DNA of 64,000 bases, from NCBI RefSeq assembly GCF_024734075.1, contig NZ_CP102850.1, positions 4,216,001 through 4,280,000 of the forward strand, read 5' to 3'. The translations under genes and the position numbers were made by a program. Of this stretch, positions 54,828 through 63,748 are shown piece after piece. Each line of letters opens with the position of its first letter. The first letter of the stretch is position 1. The stretch comes from Gordonia mangrovi. GTDB taxonomy: Bacteria > Actinomycetota > Actinomycetes > Mycobacteriales > Mycobacteriaceae. The notes beneath the pieces were generated by a model that saw only the letters and a program-made list of their open reading frames with translations, did not search any database and had not been told where the DNA came from.

Positions 54828-56393
54828 GTGGACGGTAGTAGGGACGACGCACTCGATCAGGCGAACCGGACCGCCGACGACGCCATGACCGAGGAGGCGG
54901 CAGCCGCGCAGGTCGGTGACGACGCCGAGCAGGTGGGTGCGGAGCCCGCCGACAACCGCGATGTCGCCGCCGGTCCACATCGTGGCGCGGTCTCGCCGCA
55001 GACCGCCGCGGTGTTCGGCCGCCCCGACGGCGTGGCCGGATCGTTCGCGCAGTCAACCCACCCGACCGACCGACCGGCGCCGGAGATCTCCCCGCCGGAC
55101 CCGGTGCTCGCCGAGGCGTTCGGCCGGCCGGCCGGCGAGACCGCGACCCTGCAGCGCGACCCCCTCGCGGGCTACGGCCACGACGACGCCCCGGCGGCGC
55201 CGGCCGACCCGTGGCGGGACCCGGAGAGCATGGCAGCGCTCGCGGATCCGGCACTGACCGCACCGTCGAGCGCCGAACCGACCGAATCCGGTCCCAGACT
55301 GGGCATCCGGGACATCCTGTTCGGTGGTCGGGTGAGCTGGCACGCATTGGCGACACTGGCGGTGCTGGCGCTGCTGGTGGGGCTGTTCGGTGGCCTGATG
55401 GGCCGGTGGACGGCGGAGGTCGTCTCGCCGCTCAACTCGGATTCCGTGCAGCTGGCCACCGGGGAGGCCGACGACGACGCCGCACCACGTTCACCGGTCG
55501 CGAATGTGGCACGGTCGGTGGAGAAGTCGGTGGTGGCCCTCGATGTGCGCACCTCGACTTCGGTGGGCACAGGGTCGGGCTTCGTCATCGACGAGAACGG
55601 CTACATCGTCACCAACAACCACGTCATCGCGATGGCCGCCAACGACCGCAACGCCAAGCTCGAAGCCGTCTTCTTCGACCGGCAACGGGTACCCGCACGC
55701 ATCGTCGGCCGCGACACGAAGACCGACCTGGCGGTCGTCAAGGTGGACAACGTCGACAATCTGACGGTGTCCAAGATCGGCAACTCCGACGATCTGCAGA
55801 TCGGCCAGGAAGTCGTCGCCTTCGGCTCCCCGCTCGGTCTCGACCGCACCGTGACCAGCGGCATCGTCAGCGCACTGCACCGTCCTGTCCCGCTCCGACC
55901 GGACGCGGAATCCGACACCGACGCCGTGATCGACGCCATCCAGACCGACGCCGCGATCAACCCGGGCAATTCCGGCGGCCCGCTCGTCGACGACGATGCC
56001 GAGGTGGTGGGGATCAACACCGCCGGGCTGGTTCCCGGCGGCGGATCGATCGGTCTCGGTTTCGCAATCCCGATCAACCAGGTGGTGCCGATCGCGCAGA
56101 CGTTGATCCGCAACGGTGAGGTGCGACATCCGCAGATCGGTGTCAACGCCAGTTCGGTGCGCAACGACCGGGTGTTGGGTGCACAGGTGCGCAATGTGGT
56201 CGCCGGTGGGCCGGCCGATCAGGCCGGTGTCCGGGAGGACGACGTGATCACCTCGTTCAACGACCGGACCATCGAGAGCGCAGACGAGTTGACCGTGGCA
56301 GTCCGCACCGCGAAGATCGATGACACGGTGCCCTTCACGTACTGGCGAAACGGACGCACCTTCACCGGTACGATGACGCCGGCCAGTGATTGA
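54828..56393 (+). CDS. htrA: HtrA-like serine protease, membrane-anchored
   Basis: Envelope-quality-control protease of 521 residues. Residues 1-165 are a Pro/Ala/Asp-rich cytoplasmic extension. A membrane segment follows at about 171-192 (WHALATLAVLALLVGLFGGLMG). The trypsin-like domain has His265 (TNNHVI), Asp300 (KTDLAVVKV) and Ser382 (NPGNSGGPL). A single PDZ domain forms the C-terminus (VVAGGPADQAGVREDDVITSFNDR). The GTG start is 3 bases after rseA. It corresponds to M. tuberculosis Rv1223 and completes the SigE stress module, sensing and clearing misfolded exported protein. Confidence 0.94.
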   Translation: MDGSRDDALDQANRTADDAMTEEAAAAQVGDDAEQVGAEPADNRDVAAGPHRGAVSPQTAAVFGRPDGVAGSFAQSTHPTDRPAPEISPPDPVLAEAFGRPAGETATLQRDPLAGYGHDDAPAAPADPWRDPESMAALADPALTAPSSAEPTESGPRLGIRDILFGGRVSWHALATLAVLALLVGLFGGLMGRWTAEVVSPLNSDSVQLATGEADDDAAPRSPVANVARSVEKSVVALDVRTSTSVGTGSGFVIDENGYIVTNNHVIAMAANDRNAKLEAVFFDRQRVPARIVGRDTKTDLAVVKVDNVDNLTVSKIGNSDDLQIGQEVVAFGSPLGLDRTVTSGIVSALHRPVPLRPDAESDTDAVIDAIQTDAAINPGNSGGPLVDDDAEVVGINTAGLVPGGGSIGLGFAIPINQVVPIAQTLIRNGEVRHPQIGVNASSVRNDRVLGAQVRNVVAGGPADQAGVREDDVITSFNDRTIESADELTVAVRTAKIDDTVPFTYWRNGRTFTGTMTPASD

Positions 56394-56442
56394 CACGTCC
56401 GGCTGAGGGCGCGGCAGTGGGATCGAGCGATGGGGAAGTGCA

Positions 56443-56907
56443 ATGTTCAGCAGCATCGGTTGGGGTGAGATCGCCGTACTGCTCGCTGCCGGTCTGATCA
56501 TCCTCGGCCCGGAACGACTGCCCGGCGCCGTCTCGTGGACGATGAAGTCGCTGCGGCAGGTACGCGACTATGCGACCGGCGCCACCGATCAGCTCAAGAA
56601 CGAACTCGGCCCCGAATTCGACGAGTTGCGCAAGCCGCTGTCCGACCTGAACGAACTGCGTGGCATGACCCCGCGGGCCGTGGTCACCAAACATCTGCTC
56701 GACGGTGACGACTCGGTGTTCAACGTAGGACTCGACGCGACCACCGTCGACCGCAGCACCACTGACACCCCGGAGATCAAACCTGTCTCGCGGCCGCTCC
56801 CGGACCCCGGACCCGCCGCCGACGCACCGGCAGACGTCGCGGAGGCGGCTACATCGGCGACGCCGACGGTCCGAGGTCACCGGGTCAGCGACTGGGACGC
56901 CACCTGA
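56443..56907 (+). CDS. tatB: Sec-independent protein translocase subunit TatB
   Basis: Twin-arginine translocation component of 154 residues. The N-terminal transmembrane segment ([25 protein letters not shown]) with the conserved Glu and the GPERLP hinge is diagnostic. An amphipathic helix follows ([23 protein letters not shown]), then a variable Pro/Asp-rich tail. Located 50 bases after htrA and convergent with mrp, as in M. tuberculosis Rv1224. It works with TatA and TatC encoded elsewhere to export folded proteins. Confidence 0.95.
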   Translation: MFSSIGWGEIAVLLAAGLIILGPERLPGAVSWTMKSLRQVRDYATGATDQLKNELGPEFDELRKPLSDLNELRGMTPRAVVTKHLLDGDDSVFNVGLDATTVDRSTTDTPEIKPVSRPLPDPGPAADAPADVAEAATSATPTVRGHRVSDWDAT

Positions 56908-56938
56908 GTCGTCGCCCAGGTCCGGCCCGTCAGCCCCG

Positions 56939-58084
56939 TCAGGCGTGCCGAGTGGTGTCGATACCCAGGCTCATACCGGCCAGACCCCGCCGCCGGACCG
57001 CCAGTTTCTCGGCGATCGCACGCAACGCCGCCCCCGACGCGGACTCCGGTGCCGACTGCACCACCGGGACGCCGGAATCGCCACCCTCGCGCAGCGTCGT
57101 CTCCAGGGGCACCTGACCCAGGAGCTCGACCTCTGCGCCCACTGCCCGGGTGAGCCGCTCGGCGACCTTCTCGCCGCCCCCGGACCCGAAGGGCTCCATC
57201 CGGGAGCCGTCGGGCAGTTCCATCCAGGACATGTTCTCCACGACCCCCAGGATCTTCTGCCGGGTCTGCAAGGCGATGGCGCCGGCGCGTTCGGCGACCT
57301 CCGCGGCCGCCTGTTGCGGTGTCGTCACCACCAGGATCTCCGCGCCGGGGATGAGCTGGGCGATCGAGATGGCCACGTCACCGGTACCGGGTGGCAGATC
57401 GAGCAGCAAGACATCGAGGTCGCCCCAGTAGACGTCGGCGAGGAACTGCTGCAGAGCGCGGTGCAGCATCGGGCCGCGCCAGGTCACCGGGGTGTTGCCG
57501 TCGGTGAACTGGCCGATCGAGATGAACCGCACCCCATGGCTCTGCGGCGGCATGATCATCCGTTCGACCTGCGTCGGCTTGGCGTCACTGCCGAGCATCC
57601 GGGGCACCGAATGCCCGTAGATGTCGGCGTCGAGTACGCCCACACTCAGGCCGCGCTCGGCCAGCGCGACGGCGAGATTGACCGTGACACTCGACTTGCC
57701 GACCCCGCCCTTGCCGGAGGCGACCGCGTAGACGCGGGTCAGCGAGCCGGGCTGAGCGAACGGGATCACCGGTTCGGCCTTGTCGCCGCGCAGCTTCTTG
57801 CGCAGTTCGGTGCGCTGCTCGTCGTCCATCACGTCGAGTTCGACGCGGACCGCGCCGACACCCGGCACGTCGGCGACCGCGCGCTCCACCCGGCCACTGA
57901 TCTCGGTGCGCATCGGGCAGCCCGAGGTGGTCAGCAGGACGACGATGTCGACACTCGCATCGTCGTTGACAGCGACGGACTCGACCATCCCCAGCTCGGT
58001 GATGGGTTTGCCGATCTCGGGATCATTGACCTTGCTGAGCGCGGCGCGGACCGCTGATTCGGTGGGTACAACTCCGGTAGTCAT
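56939..58084 (-). CDS. mrp: Mrp/ApbC-type P-loop Fe-S cluster carrier
   Basis: Deviant-Walker-A ATPase that carries or inserts Fe-S clusters; 381 residues. The N-terminal DUF59/MIP18 domain (VNDPEIGKPITELGMVESV and TTSGCPMRTEI) precedes the ATPase with YAVASGKGGVGKSSVTVNLA and LDADIYGHSVPRMLG. The C-terminal CxxC found in many Mrp proteins is missing; ENMSWMELPDGSRMEPFGSGGG stands in that place, as in mycobacterial Rv1229c. The terminal RRRGLAGMSLGID is also shared with Rv1229c. ATG58084 is favoured by a -10 element 8 bases upstream, and GTG58087 is possible. Confidence 0.93.
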   Translation of the reverse strand: MTTGVVPTESAVRAALSKVNDPEIGKPITELGMVESVAVNDDASVDIVVLLTTSGCPMRTEISGRVERAVADVPGVGAVRVELDVMDDEQRTELRKKLRGDKAEPVIPFAQPGSLTRVYAVASGKGGVGKSSVTVNLAVALAERGLSVGVLDADIYGHSVPRMLGSDAKPTQVERMIMPPQSHGVRFISIGQFTDGNTPVTWRGPMLHRALQQFLADVYWGDLDVLLLDLPPGTGDVAISIAQLIPGAEILVVTTPQQAAAEVAERAGAIALQTRQKILGVVENMSWMELPDGSRMEPFGSGGGEKVAERLTRAVGAEVELLGQVPLETTLREGGDSGVPVVQSAPESASGAALRAIAEKLAVRRRGLAGMSLGIDTTRHA

Positions 58085-58092
58085 CACCTGCC

Positions 58093-58098
58093 AGCTTA
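58093..58098 (-). promoter_or_regulatory. -10 element TAAGCT before mrp, probable leaderless start
   Basis: On the minus strand TAAGCT lies 8 bases before the mrp ATG (58084). There is no ribosome-binding site, so the transcript probably begins at or next to the start codon. Confidence 0.45.
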
Positions 58099-58178
58099 AC
58101 CGTCGGCGTCGGACGTCTCGGCAGGTGCGTTGGGGCCGCAGGCGGGCGGGCGATGTGCTCGCGCTCAGCGGCCGCGGA

Positions 58179-59402
58179 TCATCGTCCCGCGCCCGGGGCC
58201 GGCGTCGTGGTGCTCGGGGCGGCCGCGGCGCCGGGCTTCTTCGGCGTGGTGGGCTGCGGCTTCGGGGCGGTCTTCGGGCGGAGTTCCGGCGGCAGCATTT
58301 CCGGCGGTATCAGACCCGGCGGCAGGCACAACTGGCCGAGGCAGGTAGGCGCCGGAGTGGTGGTGGATTCGGGGGTCGAGGGCGCCGACGAACTGTCCCC
58401 CGAGGTCGTCGGTGTCGACGACGTGCTCGACGACGACTTCTTCGGCTTGCGCTTGGGTTCGGGGATCGGGTCGGTCGGCATCACGCCCGTCGCGTATGCG
58501 CCCGCCCAGCCCAGCACGTTGGCCACGTACTCCATCGAATGGTTGTAGCGCAGCACCGCCGATACCTTGTTCTTCTCGGCCATGATGTCGGTGACGCCGG
58601 CGCACAGATAGCGGCCGGCCGAATACGTGGCGTCGAAGACGTTGTTCGGGTCCGACTTGCCGTCGCCGTTGGCGTCGGAGCCCCAACTCGCCCAGGTGCT
58701 GGGGATGAACTGCATCGGTCCCATCGCGCGGTCGTGTGCCGTATCGCCGTCGATGGCGCCGCCGTCGGTGTCGCGGATGACCGCATTCCCGGCCAGCGAC
58801 CCGTCCAGGATGGGCCCGGCGATCGGGTTGATCGTGGTGCCGTACTCGTCGACGGAACCATTGGACGCGTGGTTCGACTCGATGCGCCCGATGCCCGCGA
58901 GGAGGAACCAGGGGAGTTTGCACTGTGGCGATTCCGCGGCGACCCGGTTGGCGGCCAACTTGTATGCCTGCAGGACCACTCCGGGAATGCCGAGTGGTCC
59001 GCTCGGGAGTGCGGCGCTGATGCGGAATTGCGGAGCGACCGCGGGTTCGACCGTCTTGGGTGGTGGGGCGAAACCGAGCAGTGTCACCGGCGCACCGGGG
59101 ACGATCTCGGCGGTCATGGTGGGCGCTGCTTCGACAACTGTCTCCGGTCGGGGAGACATCGAACCGCCCGTCGCGCTCGACGTTGCCGCGCCGAGCAGCA
59201 TCGCCCCCATCAGCACGCCACCGGCACCGACAGCGAGCGCGCGACGTGGCACATGGGTCCGGCGCGGGCCGCGGGCCCGGCGGAAGACGCGCGGGCTCAC
59301 CAGTACGTCCTCGAGGACGTCGCTCGGCCCCTGACCGATGTCCCCCGCATCTGCGTCACCGCTGTCGACTGACTGTCCACACCCACTCCGATGATCCACC
59401 AC
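58179..59402 (-). CDS. Exported lytic murein transglycosylase (MltB-like)
   Basis: Peptidoglycan-cleaving enzyme of about 407 residues. A cytoplasmic basic N-terminus leads to one hydrophobic segment (ALAVGAGGVLMGAMLLGAAT), which may be an anchor or signal peptide. The transglycosylase domain has LPWFLLAGIGRIESNHASNG with the catalytic Glu, DRAMGPMQFIPSTWASWGSDANGDG and YNHSMEYVANVLGWAGAY. The C-terminal 90 residues are a Ser/Thr/Pro-rich linker with Lys, possibly wall-spanning. It corresponds to Rv1230c next to mrp. The start codon is uncertain (GTG59402 or an internal GTG before SPRVFRR). The 187-base gap upstream holds no gene. Confidence 0.87.
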   Translation of the reverse strand: MVDHRSGCGQSVDSGDADAGDIGQGPSDVLEDVLVSPRVFRRARGPRRTHVPRRALAVGAGGVLMGAMLLGAATSSATGGSMSPRPETVVEAAPTMTAEIVPGAPVTLLGFAPPPKTVEPAVAPQFRISAALPSGPLGIPGVVLQAYKLAANRVAAESPQCKLPWFLLAGIGRIESNHASNGSVDEYGTTINPIAGPILDGSLAGNAVIRDTDGGAIDGDTAHDRAMGPMQFIPSTWASWGSDANGDGKSDPNNVFDATYSAGRYLCAGVTDIMAEKNKVSAVLRYNHSMEYVANVLGWAGAYATGVMPTDPIPEPKRKPKKSSSSTSSTPTTSGDSSSAPSTPESTTTPAPTCLGQLCLPPGLIPPEMLPPELRPKTAPKPQPTTPKKPGAAAAPSTTTPAPGAGR

Positions 59403-59589
59403 TCAAACATGTCCGCCCCGAATTCTCGCGGATCGACGTCCGAACCGACCCCGTGTGATCCGGCCGTACCGGACGCCTCCCCGGGTCGGTCGGCGTGTGA
59501 CCCACGATACATATGGGTCGACCGCCCCAGAACAGGAACCAGACAATTCTTGGCCACACGCATCTGATCGGTGGGTGAACGGTCGAGTG

Positions 59590-60132
59590 TTACCGCCGAG
59601 CGTCGTCCCGCTCGTCACCTGGGCGCTCGGATCGGTCGCTGTCATCGTCGGCTGACGGGCCGAGCCGTTCGGTGAGTTCGGTCAACAGGTCGTCGAGTTC
59701 GCGGCGCAGGTAGTCGCGCGTGACGGTGTCGCCGACCGCGAGACGTACCGCGGCGAGTTCGCGTGCGAGAAATTCGGTGTCGGCCTTGGTCTGCGCCGCG
59801 CGCATGCGGTCCTCGTCGAGGGCTACCTTGTCGCGGTTCTCCTGGCGATTCTGCGCGAGCAGGATCAATGGCGCCGCATAGGCCGCCTGGGTGGAGAACG
59901 CCAGATTGAGCAGGATGAACGGATACGGATCCCAGCGCCAGGACACCGCTACCAGATTGAGTGCGATCCACACGATCACGATCACGGTCTGGATCGCCAG
60001 ATAGCGCCCGGTGCCGAGGAACCGCGCGATGCGTTCGGCGTGAATGCCGACCACGTCGGAGTCCATATTGAACGAGAATCGCCGGCCTCCGCGGGGGGTG
60101 TCGAGGCGACGGCCGCTCTGGTCGGCGCTCAC
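59590..60132 (-). CDS. DUF1003 membrane protein
   Basis: Product of 180 residues, DUF1003 family. The core has RIARFLGTGRYLAIQTVIVIVWIALNLVAV (first membrane segment), the DPYPFILLNLAFSTQAAYAAPLILLAQNRQENRDK block (second segment and the family's strongest signature), and a coiled charged C-terminal half. Function unknown. The GTG start overlaps the stop of the MgtE_N/CBS gene by 4 bases (GTGA), so the two are co-translated, as with M. tuberculosis Rv1231c-Rv1232c. The pairing suggests they act together. Confidence 0.88.
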   Translation of the reverse strand: MSADQSGRRLDTPRGGRRFSFNMDSDVVGIHAERIARFLGTGRYLAIQTVIVIVWIALNLVAVSWRWDPYPFILLNLAFSTQAAYAAPLILLAQNRQENRDKVALDEDRMRAAQTKADTEFLARELAAVRLAVGDTVTRDYLRRELDDLLTELTERLGPSADDDSDRSERPGDERDDARR

Positions 60133-61451
60133 GCACCGGCTCCTGCGATGTCGGCGCCGGTGATCCGGGGGATGGGACCGGTGTCATCGGAGTCGGATTC
60201 GCGCCAGTCGCGGGGCAGGATCTCGTCGAGCAGGTCGTCGACGCTGACGGCGCCCACCAGATGGCCCTGGTCGTCGACGACGGGTCCGCACACCATGTTG
60301 TAGGTCGCGAAGTACCGGGTCACCGCTTCCAGCGAGTCCTCGGGGTGCAGTCGGGAGAGATCGGTGTCGACGATTCCGCCGACCAGATGGGCGGGCGGCT
60401 CGCGCAGCAGCGCCTGCAGGTGTGCGCAGCCGAGATATTTGCCGGTCGGGGTGGCCGTCGGTGGACGGACCACGAACACCAGGCTTGCCGCAGCGGGTGT
60501 GACGTCCGGATCACGCACGCGGGCAAGTGCTTCGGCGACGGTCGTGGACGCGGTGACGATGATCGGCTCGGGGGTCATCAGTCCGCCGGCGGTATCGGGT
60601 GAGTGCGACAGGAGTCGACGGACGGGTTCGGAGTCCTCCGGGTCCATGCGCTCGAGCAGGGATTCGGCCTCCGCGTCGGGTAGCTCGCCGAGGAGGTCGG
60701 CGGCGTCGTCGGGGTCCATGGCCTCGAGTACGTCGGCAGCGCGTTCCGGTGCGAGTTTCTTCAGCACGTCGGTCTGGTCGTCGGGTGGGAGTTCCTGGAG
60801 CACGTCGGCGAGTCGTTCGTCGTCGAGCGCGGTGGCGATCTCGTCGCGGCGTTTGGCGGGAAGCTCGCGCAGTGCGTTGGCCACGTCGGCGGCCCGCATA
60901 CCCTCGAACTGCTGGAGTGCCTGGGCGACCCCCTGGCCGGGCAGGTTGAGGTCGGTCGGGGTGAGGCCGTGTACGTGGGTCCAGTCCACCACGTGGGTCT
61001 CCCCGCGCCGCCGAAGGCCGCGGCGTCCGGTGCGGACCGCTACCCGCGAGATCACCCAGTCCCGGGTGCGGGTGCGTTCGATCCCCAGGTCGACCACGGT
61101 CACGTCGACGCCGGCGAGGTCCGCTAGGTCCGGATCGTCGATGCGGACACGGGAATCCAGAATCTGCCCGATCGCCAACGCTTCACCCGGTCGCAGGTGG
61201 AGCCGACGCAGGCTGACCGTACCGGTGTTGAGGGTGACCGCCTGGGGCTCGATGGTCGTGACCCGCAGCATGGGCACAAAGATCCGCCGGCGGGTGGTGA
61301 GCTCCACCGCCAGGCCGAGCGCGCGGGGCTGCTGCCCGGTGAGGCGGACCGCAACCACGACGTCACGCACGCGACCGATCGACTCGCCGTCCGGTCCGAG
61401 CACGGCCAATCCGGCCAACCTGGCCACGTACACCTTGCTCACCACCGCCAT
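60129..61451 (-). CDS. MgtE_N/CBS-domain protein without transmembrane channel
   Basis: Product of 440 residues. The N-terminal ~150 residues contain PRC-barrel-like repeats (VYVARLAGLAVLGPDGESIGRVRDVVV). The middle is an MgtE intracellular domain: ALQQFEGMRAADVANALRELPAKRRDEIATAL, then repeats with LAPERAADVLEAMDPDDAADLLGELP. The C-terminal part is a CBS pair (AGGLMTPEPIIVTASTTVAEAL and YNMVCGPVVDDQGHLVGAVSVDDLLDEILP). The five membrane helices of MgtE are absent, so it cannot transport Mg2+ itself. The DUF1003 membrane protein downstream could be its partner. ATG61451 lies 7 bases from a -10 element. Confidence 0.88.
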   Translation of the reverse strand: MAVVSKVYVARLAGLAVLGPDGESIGRVRDVVVAVRLTGQQPRALGLAVELTTRRRIFVPMLRVTTIEPQAVTLNTGTVSLRRLHLRPGEALAIGQILDSRVRIDDPDLADLAGVDVTVVDLGIERTRTRDWVISRVAVRTGRRGLRRRGETHVVDWTHVHGLTPTDLNLPGQGVAQALQQFEGMRAADVANALRELPAKRRDEIATALDDERLADVLQELPPDDQTDVLKKLAPERAADVLEAMDPDDAADLLGELPDAEAESLLERMDPEDSEPVRRLLSHSPDTAGGLMTPEPIIVTASTTVAEALARVRDPDVTPAAASLVFVVRPPTATPTGKYLGCAHLQALLREPPAHLVGGIVDTDLSRLHPEDSLEAVTRYFATYNMVCGPVVDDQGHLVGAVSVDDLLDEILPRDWRESDSDDTGPIPRITGADIAGAGA

Positions 61452-61458
61452 GAGAGTA

Positions 61459-61464
61459 AGGGTA
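61459..61464 (-). promoter_or_regulatory. -10 element TACCCT before the MgtE_N/CBS gene
   Basis: On the minus strand TACCCT ends 7 bases before the ATG at 61451, without a ribosome-binding site. It drives a probably leaderless message for the CBS and DUF1003 genes. Confidence 0.45.
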
Positions 61465-61594
61465 GTGGTAGCGGGATGCGCACTGCGTGTATCCCGATCC
61501 GCCGTAGTGCCTGGCGGCGGGCCCCGATGGTGTCCACGCCGCCGGCGCCTGACGAACACGCGCCCCGGGCGCCCGACGACATGAAGGACTCGAG

Positions 61595-62083
61595 ATGACG
61601 AACCCGTTGCGCCCCGGCCGCGAGACGCCGGGCCTCCCGACGCCGCCGACGGGATGGCCCATCGGATCCTATGGCACCTACGCCGAGGCGCAGCGCGCCG
61701 TCGATCACCTCTCCGACCAGAACTTCACGGTGCAGGATGTGACGATCGTCGGCGTGGATCTGATGCAGGTGGAGCGCGTCATCGGCCGGTTGACCTGGGG
61801 TAAGGTGATCGGCGGCGGCATCGTGTCCGGCGCCTGGCTGGGCCTGTTCTTCGGTCTGCTCGTCTCGCTGGTGGTGACCGGCGCGGGCTTTGCGCCCATC
61901 GTGTTCGGCCTGGTCGGCGGCATCATCTTCGGCGTGATCTCGACGACGATCCCGTATGCCGCGACCCGGGGTCAGCGTGACTTCGCGTCCACCATGCAGC
62001 TCGTCGCGGGGCGCTACGACGTGCTCTGCGATCCACGCACCGCCGAGAAGGCGCGGGACATGCTCAGTCGGCTGTCCAACTAG
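61595..62083 (+). CDS. General stress protein-like small membrane protein
   Basis: Product of 162 residues. A short N-terminal domain of the general-stress-protein 17M type (WPIGSYGTYAEAQRAVDHLSDQNFTVQDVTIVGVDL) precedes two close membrane segments rich in Gly (IGGGIVSGAWLGLFFGLLVSLVV and FAPIVFGLVGGIIFGVI), then a polar C-terminal part. It corresponds to M. tuberculosis Rv1234. Function unknown. It is divergent from the MgtE_N/CBS gene (143 bases) and upstream of lpqY on the same strand. Confidence 0.83.
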   Translation: MTNPLRPGRETPGLPTPPTGWPIGSYGTYAEAQRAVDHLSDQNFTVQDVTIVGVDLMQVERVIGRLTWGKVIGGGIVSGAWLGLFFGLLVSLVVTGAGFAPIVFGLVGGIIFGVISTTIPYAATRGQRDFASTMQLVAGRYDVLCDPRTAEKARDMLSRLSN

Positions 62084-62173
62084 TGCCCCTCGCGGGACCG
62101 TGGCTGCGATCGCGCCCGCGATCAGATCACGATTCCCCTACGTTCTGGGACGCCCTTACCGAATGTGTTGCAT

Positions 62174-62197
62174 GTCACGAAGTGTGACGGCTAACGT
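62174..62197 (+). promoter_or_regulatory. Candidate lpqY promoter with GTCAC-N5-GTGAC inverted repeat
   Basis: The repeat GTCAC (62174-62178) and GTGAC (62184-62188) lies just upstream of TAACGT (62192-62197), a TANNNT -10 element, about 66 bases before the lpqY GTG. Its location over the -35 region suggests an operator for a repressor or regulator; none is identified. Confidence 0.35.
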
Positions 62198-62263
62198 AAC
62201 GCCTCAGACGCTGACCGGTGCGGCCTCGAAGTCTTGCACCGCGAACGACATCGAGGAGGCTGC

Positions 62264-63748
62264 GTGCGGTTCCGGGCTGGCAGTTCCGAATCCGGTCGAT
62301 CCACAACGAATCCGAGACGACATCGCGGCCTGAGGCGAAAATTCGTGGTGGCTGCGGCTGCCCTGGCGACCGCGTTGCCCATCGTCACCGCCTGCGGATC
62401 GGGCTATACGCCGCGGGTGATCAACATCTATCCACCGGCCGACGGCGCCGCGTTCATCGACCGGGTCGGGCAGCAGTGCTCGGCAGAATCCGACGGCGCG
62501 TACACGATCGTCACCACGCCGTTGCCCAAATCGGCCGACGACCAGCGCTTGCAATTGGCGCGGCGGCTCGCCGGCAACGACCACGGTCTGGACCTGATGG
62601 GCATGGACGTCGTATGGACGGCCGAGTTCGCCGACGCGGGCTGGATGGTCCCGGTGCCCGACGATCTCGCGGCCGAGGTCGAACGCGACACCCTGGGCGG
62701 ACCGCTCGAGACCGCGATGTGGAAGACCGACGACGACGCCGAGAAGCGGCTCTACGGCATCCCCACCTGGACCAACACCCAGTTGCTCTGGTATCGCCCG
62801 GACATCTTGCGCGAGTACCTGAACAAGACCCGTCCGCCGACCACATGGGACGAGATGCTGGCCGACACCCAGGAGGTGCTGGCGCAGGGCGGACCGAGCT
62901 ACATCATGGTCCAGGGCCGCCAGTACGAGGGCCTGATGGTGTGGTTCAACTCGGTGCTCGCCAGTGCCGGTGGTGCAGTGGTGGATCCCGACGATCCGAG
63001 CAAGCAGACGCTCAACGACACCCCGGAGCACCGGGAGGCCACGCTGCGGGCCCTGCAGACGTTGAAGGCGGTGGCGACCGCGCCGGGCCACGATCCGTCG
63101 CTGACCAACTCCGACGAGTCGGCGGCGCGTCTCGGCATGGAGAGCGGCAACGCCCTCTACCAGGTCAACTGGCCATTCGTGTTCTCCTCCATGCGCAGCA
63201 ACGCGGCTGCCGGCGATGTGCCGTACTTCCCGGAGATGACCGAGTTCGGCCCGATGTTCGCCGATCCGGACAATCCGCCGGCGGACAGCGAGTTGGCCCC
63301 GGTCAATCGGGTCGTGCGGACGAAGTTCAACTTCGCGCCCTATCCCGGTGTCAGTCCCGACATGCAGACCAAGACGACCCTCGGCGGTATCAACATCGCG
63401 GTGGCGAGTACGTCGCAGCAGCAGGATCTGGCCTTCGAGGCCGCGGCCTGCCTGACCAATCGCGATGCGCAGCGGGTGTATTCGATCGAGGGCGGTACGC
63501 CACCGACGATTGCGTCCATCTACGACGACCCGGATTTCCAGGCGGCGTACCCGATGGGCAACGACATCCGTGACCAACTCGGGGACGAGACCGCGGCGCT
63601 GCGGCCGGCATCGCCGGACTACCAGGCGATCTCGACTCTGGTCACCGCGACATTGAGTCCGGTCGGGGCGTGGGACCCCGAGACGATGGTCGACGAACTC
63701 GCCGACCAGGTCCAGCGCGCGATCGACGGGGAGGGGCTGATCCCATGA
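62264..63748 (+). CDS. lpqY: Trehalose-binding lipoprotein LpqY of the SugABC importer
   Basis: Periplasmic-face ABC solute-binding lipoprotein of 494 residues that recovers trehalose released during mycolylation. The signal peptide (FVVAAAALATALPIVTACGSG) ends in the lipobox VTAC. The mature part has DQRLQLARRLAGNDHGLDLMGMDVVWTAEFADAGW, WTNTQLLWYRPDI and GLMVWFNSVLASAGG, which match M. tuberculosis LpqY as I recall it. GTG62264 has GAGGAGG upstream. The stop overlaps sugA by 4 bases. It is functionally tied to the secreted mycolyltransferase-like protein, which belongs to the family that releases trehalose. Confidence 0.93.
   Translation: MRFRAGSSESGRSTTNPRRHRGLRRKFVVAAAALATALPIVTACGSGYTPRVINIYPPADGAAFIDRVGQQCSAESDGAYTIVTTPLPKSADDQRLQLARRLAGNDHGLDLMGMDVVWTAEFADAGWMVPVPDDLAAEVERDTLGGPLETAMWKTDDDAEKRLYGIPTWTNTQLLWYRPDILREYLNKTRPPTTWDEMLADTQEVLAQGGPSYIMVQGRQYEGLMVWFNSVLASAGGAVVDPDDPSKQTLNDTPEHREATLRALQTLKAVATAPGHDPSLTNSDESAARLGMESGNALYQVNWPFVFSSMRSNAAAGDVPYFPEMTEFGPMFADPDNPPADSELAPVNRVVRTKFNFAPYPGVSPDMQTKTTLGGINIAVASTSQQQDLAFEAAACLTNRDAQRVYSIEGGTPPTIASIYDDPDFQAAYPMGNDIRDQLGDETAALRPASPDYQAISTLVTATLSPVGAWDPETMVDELADQVQRAIDGEGLIP

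Noticed and set aside
56939..58084. Missing C-terminal CxxC in Mrp as evidence of decay
   Set aside because: Mycobacterial Mrp (Rv1229c, from memory) also lacks it, with the same surrounding sequence, so this is a lineage trait.
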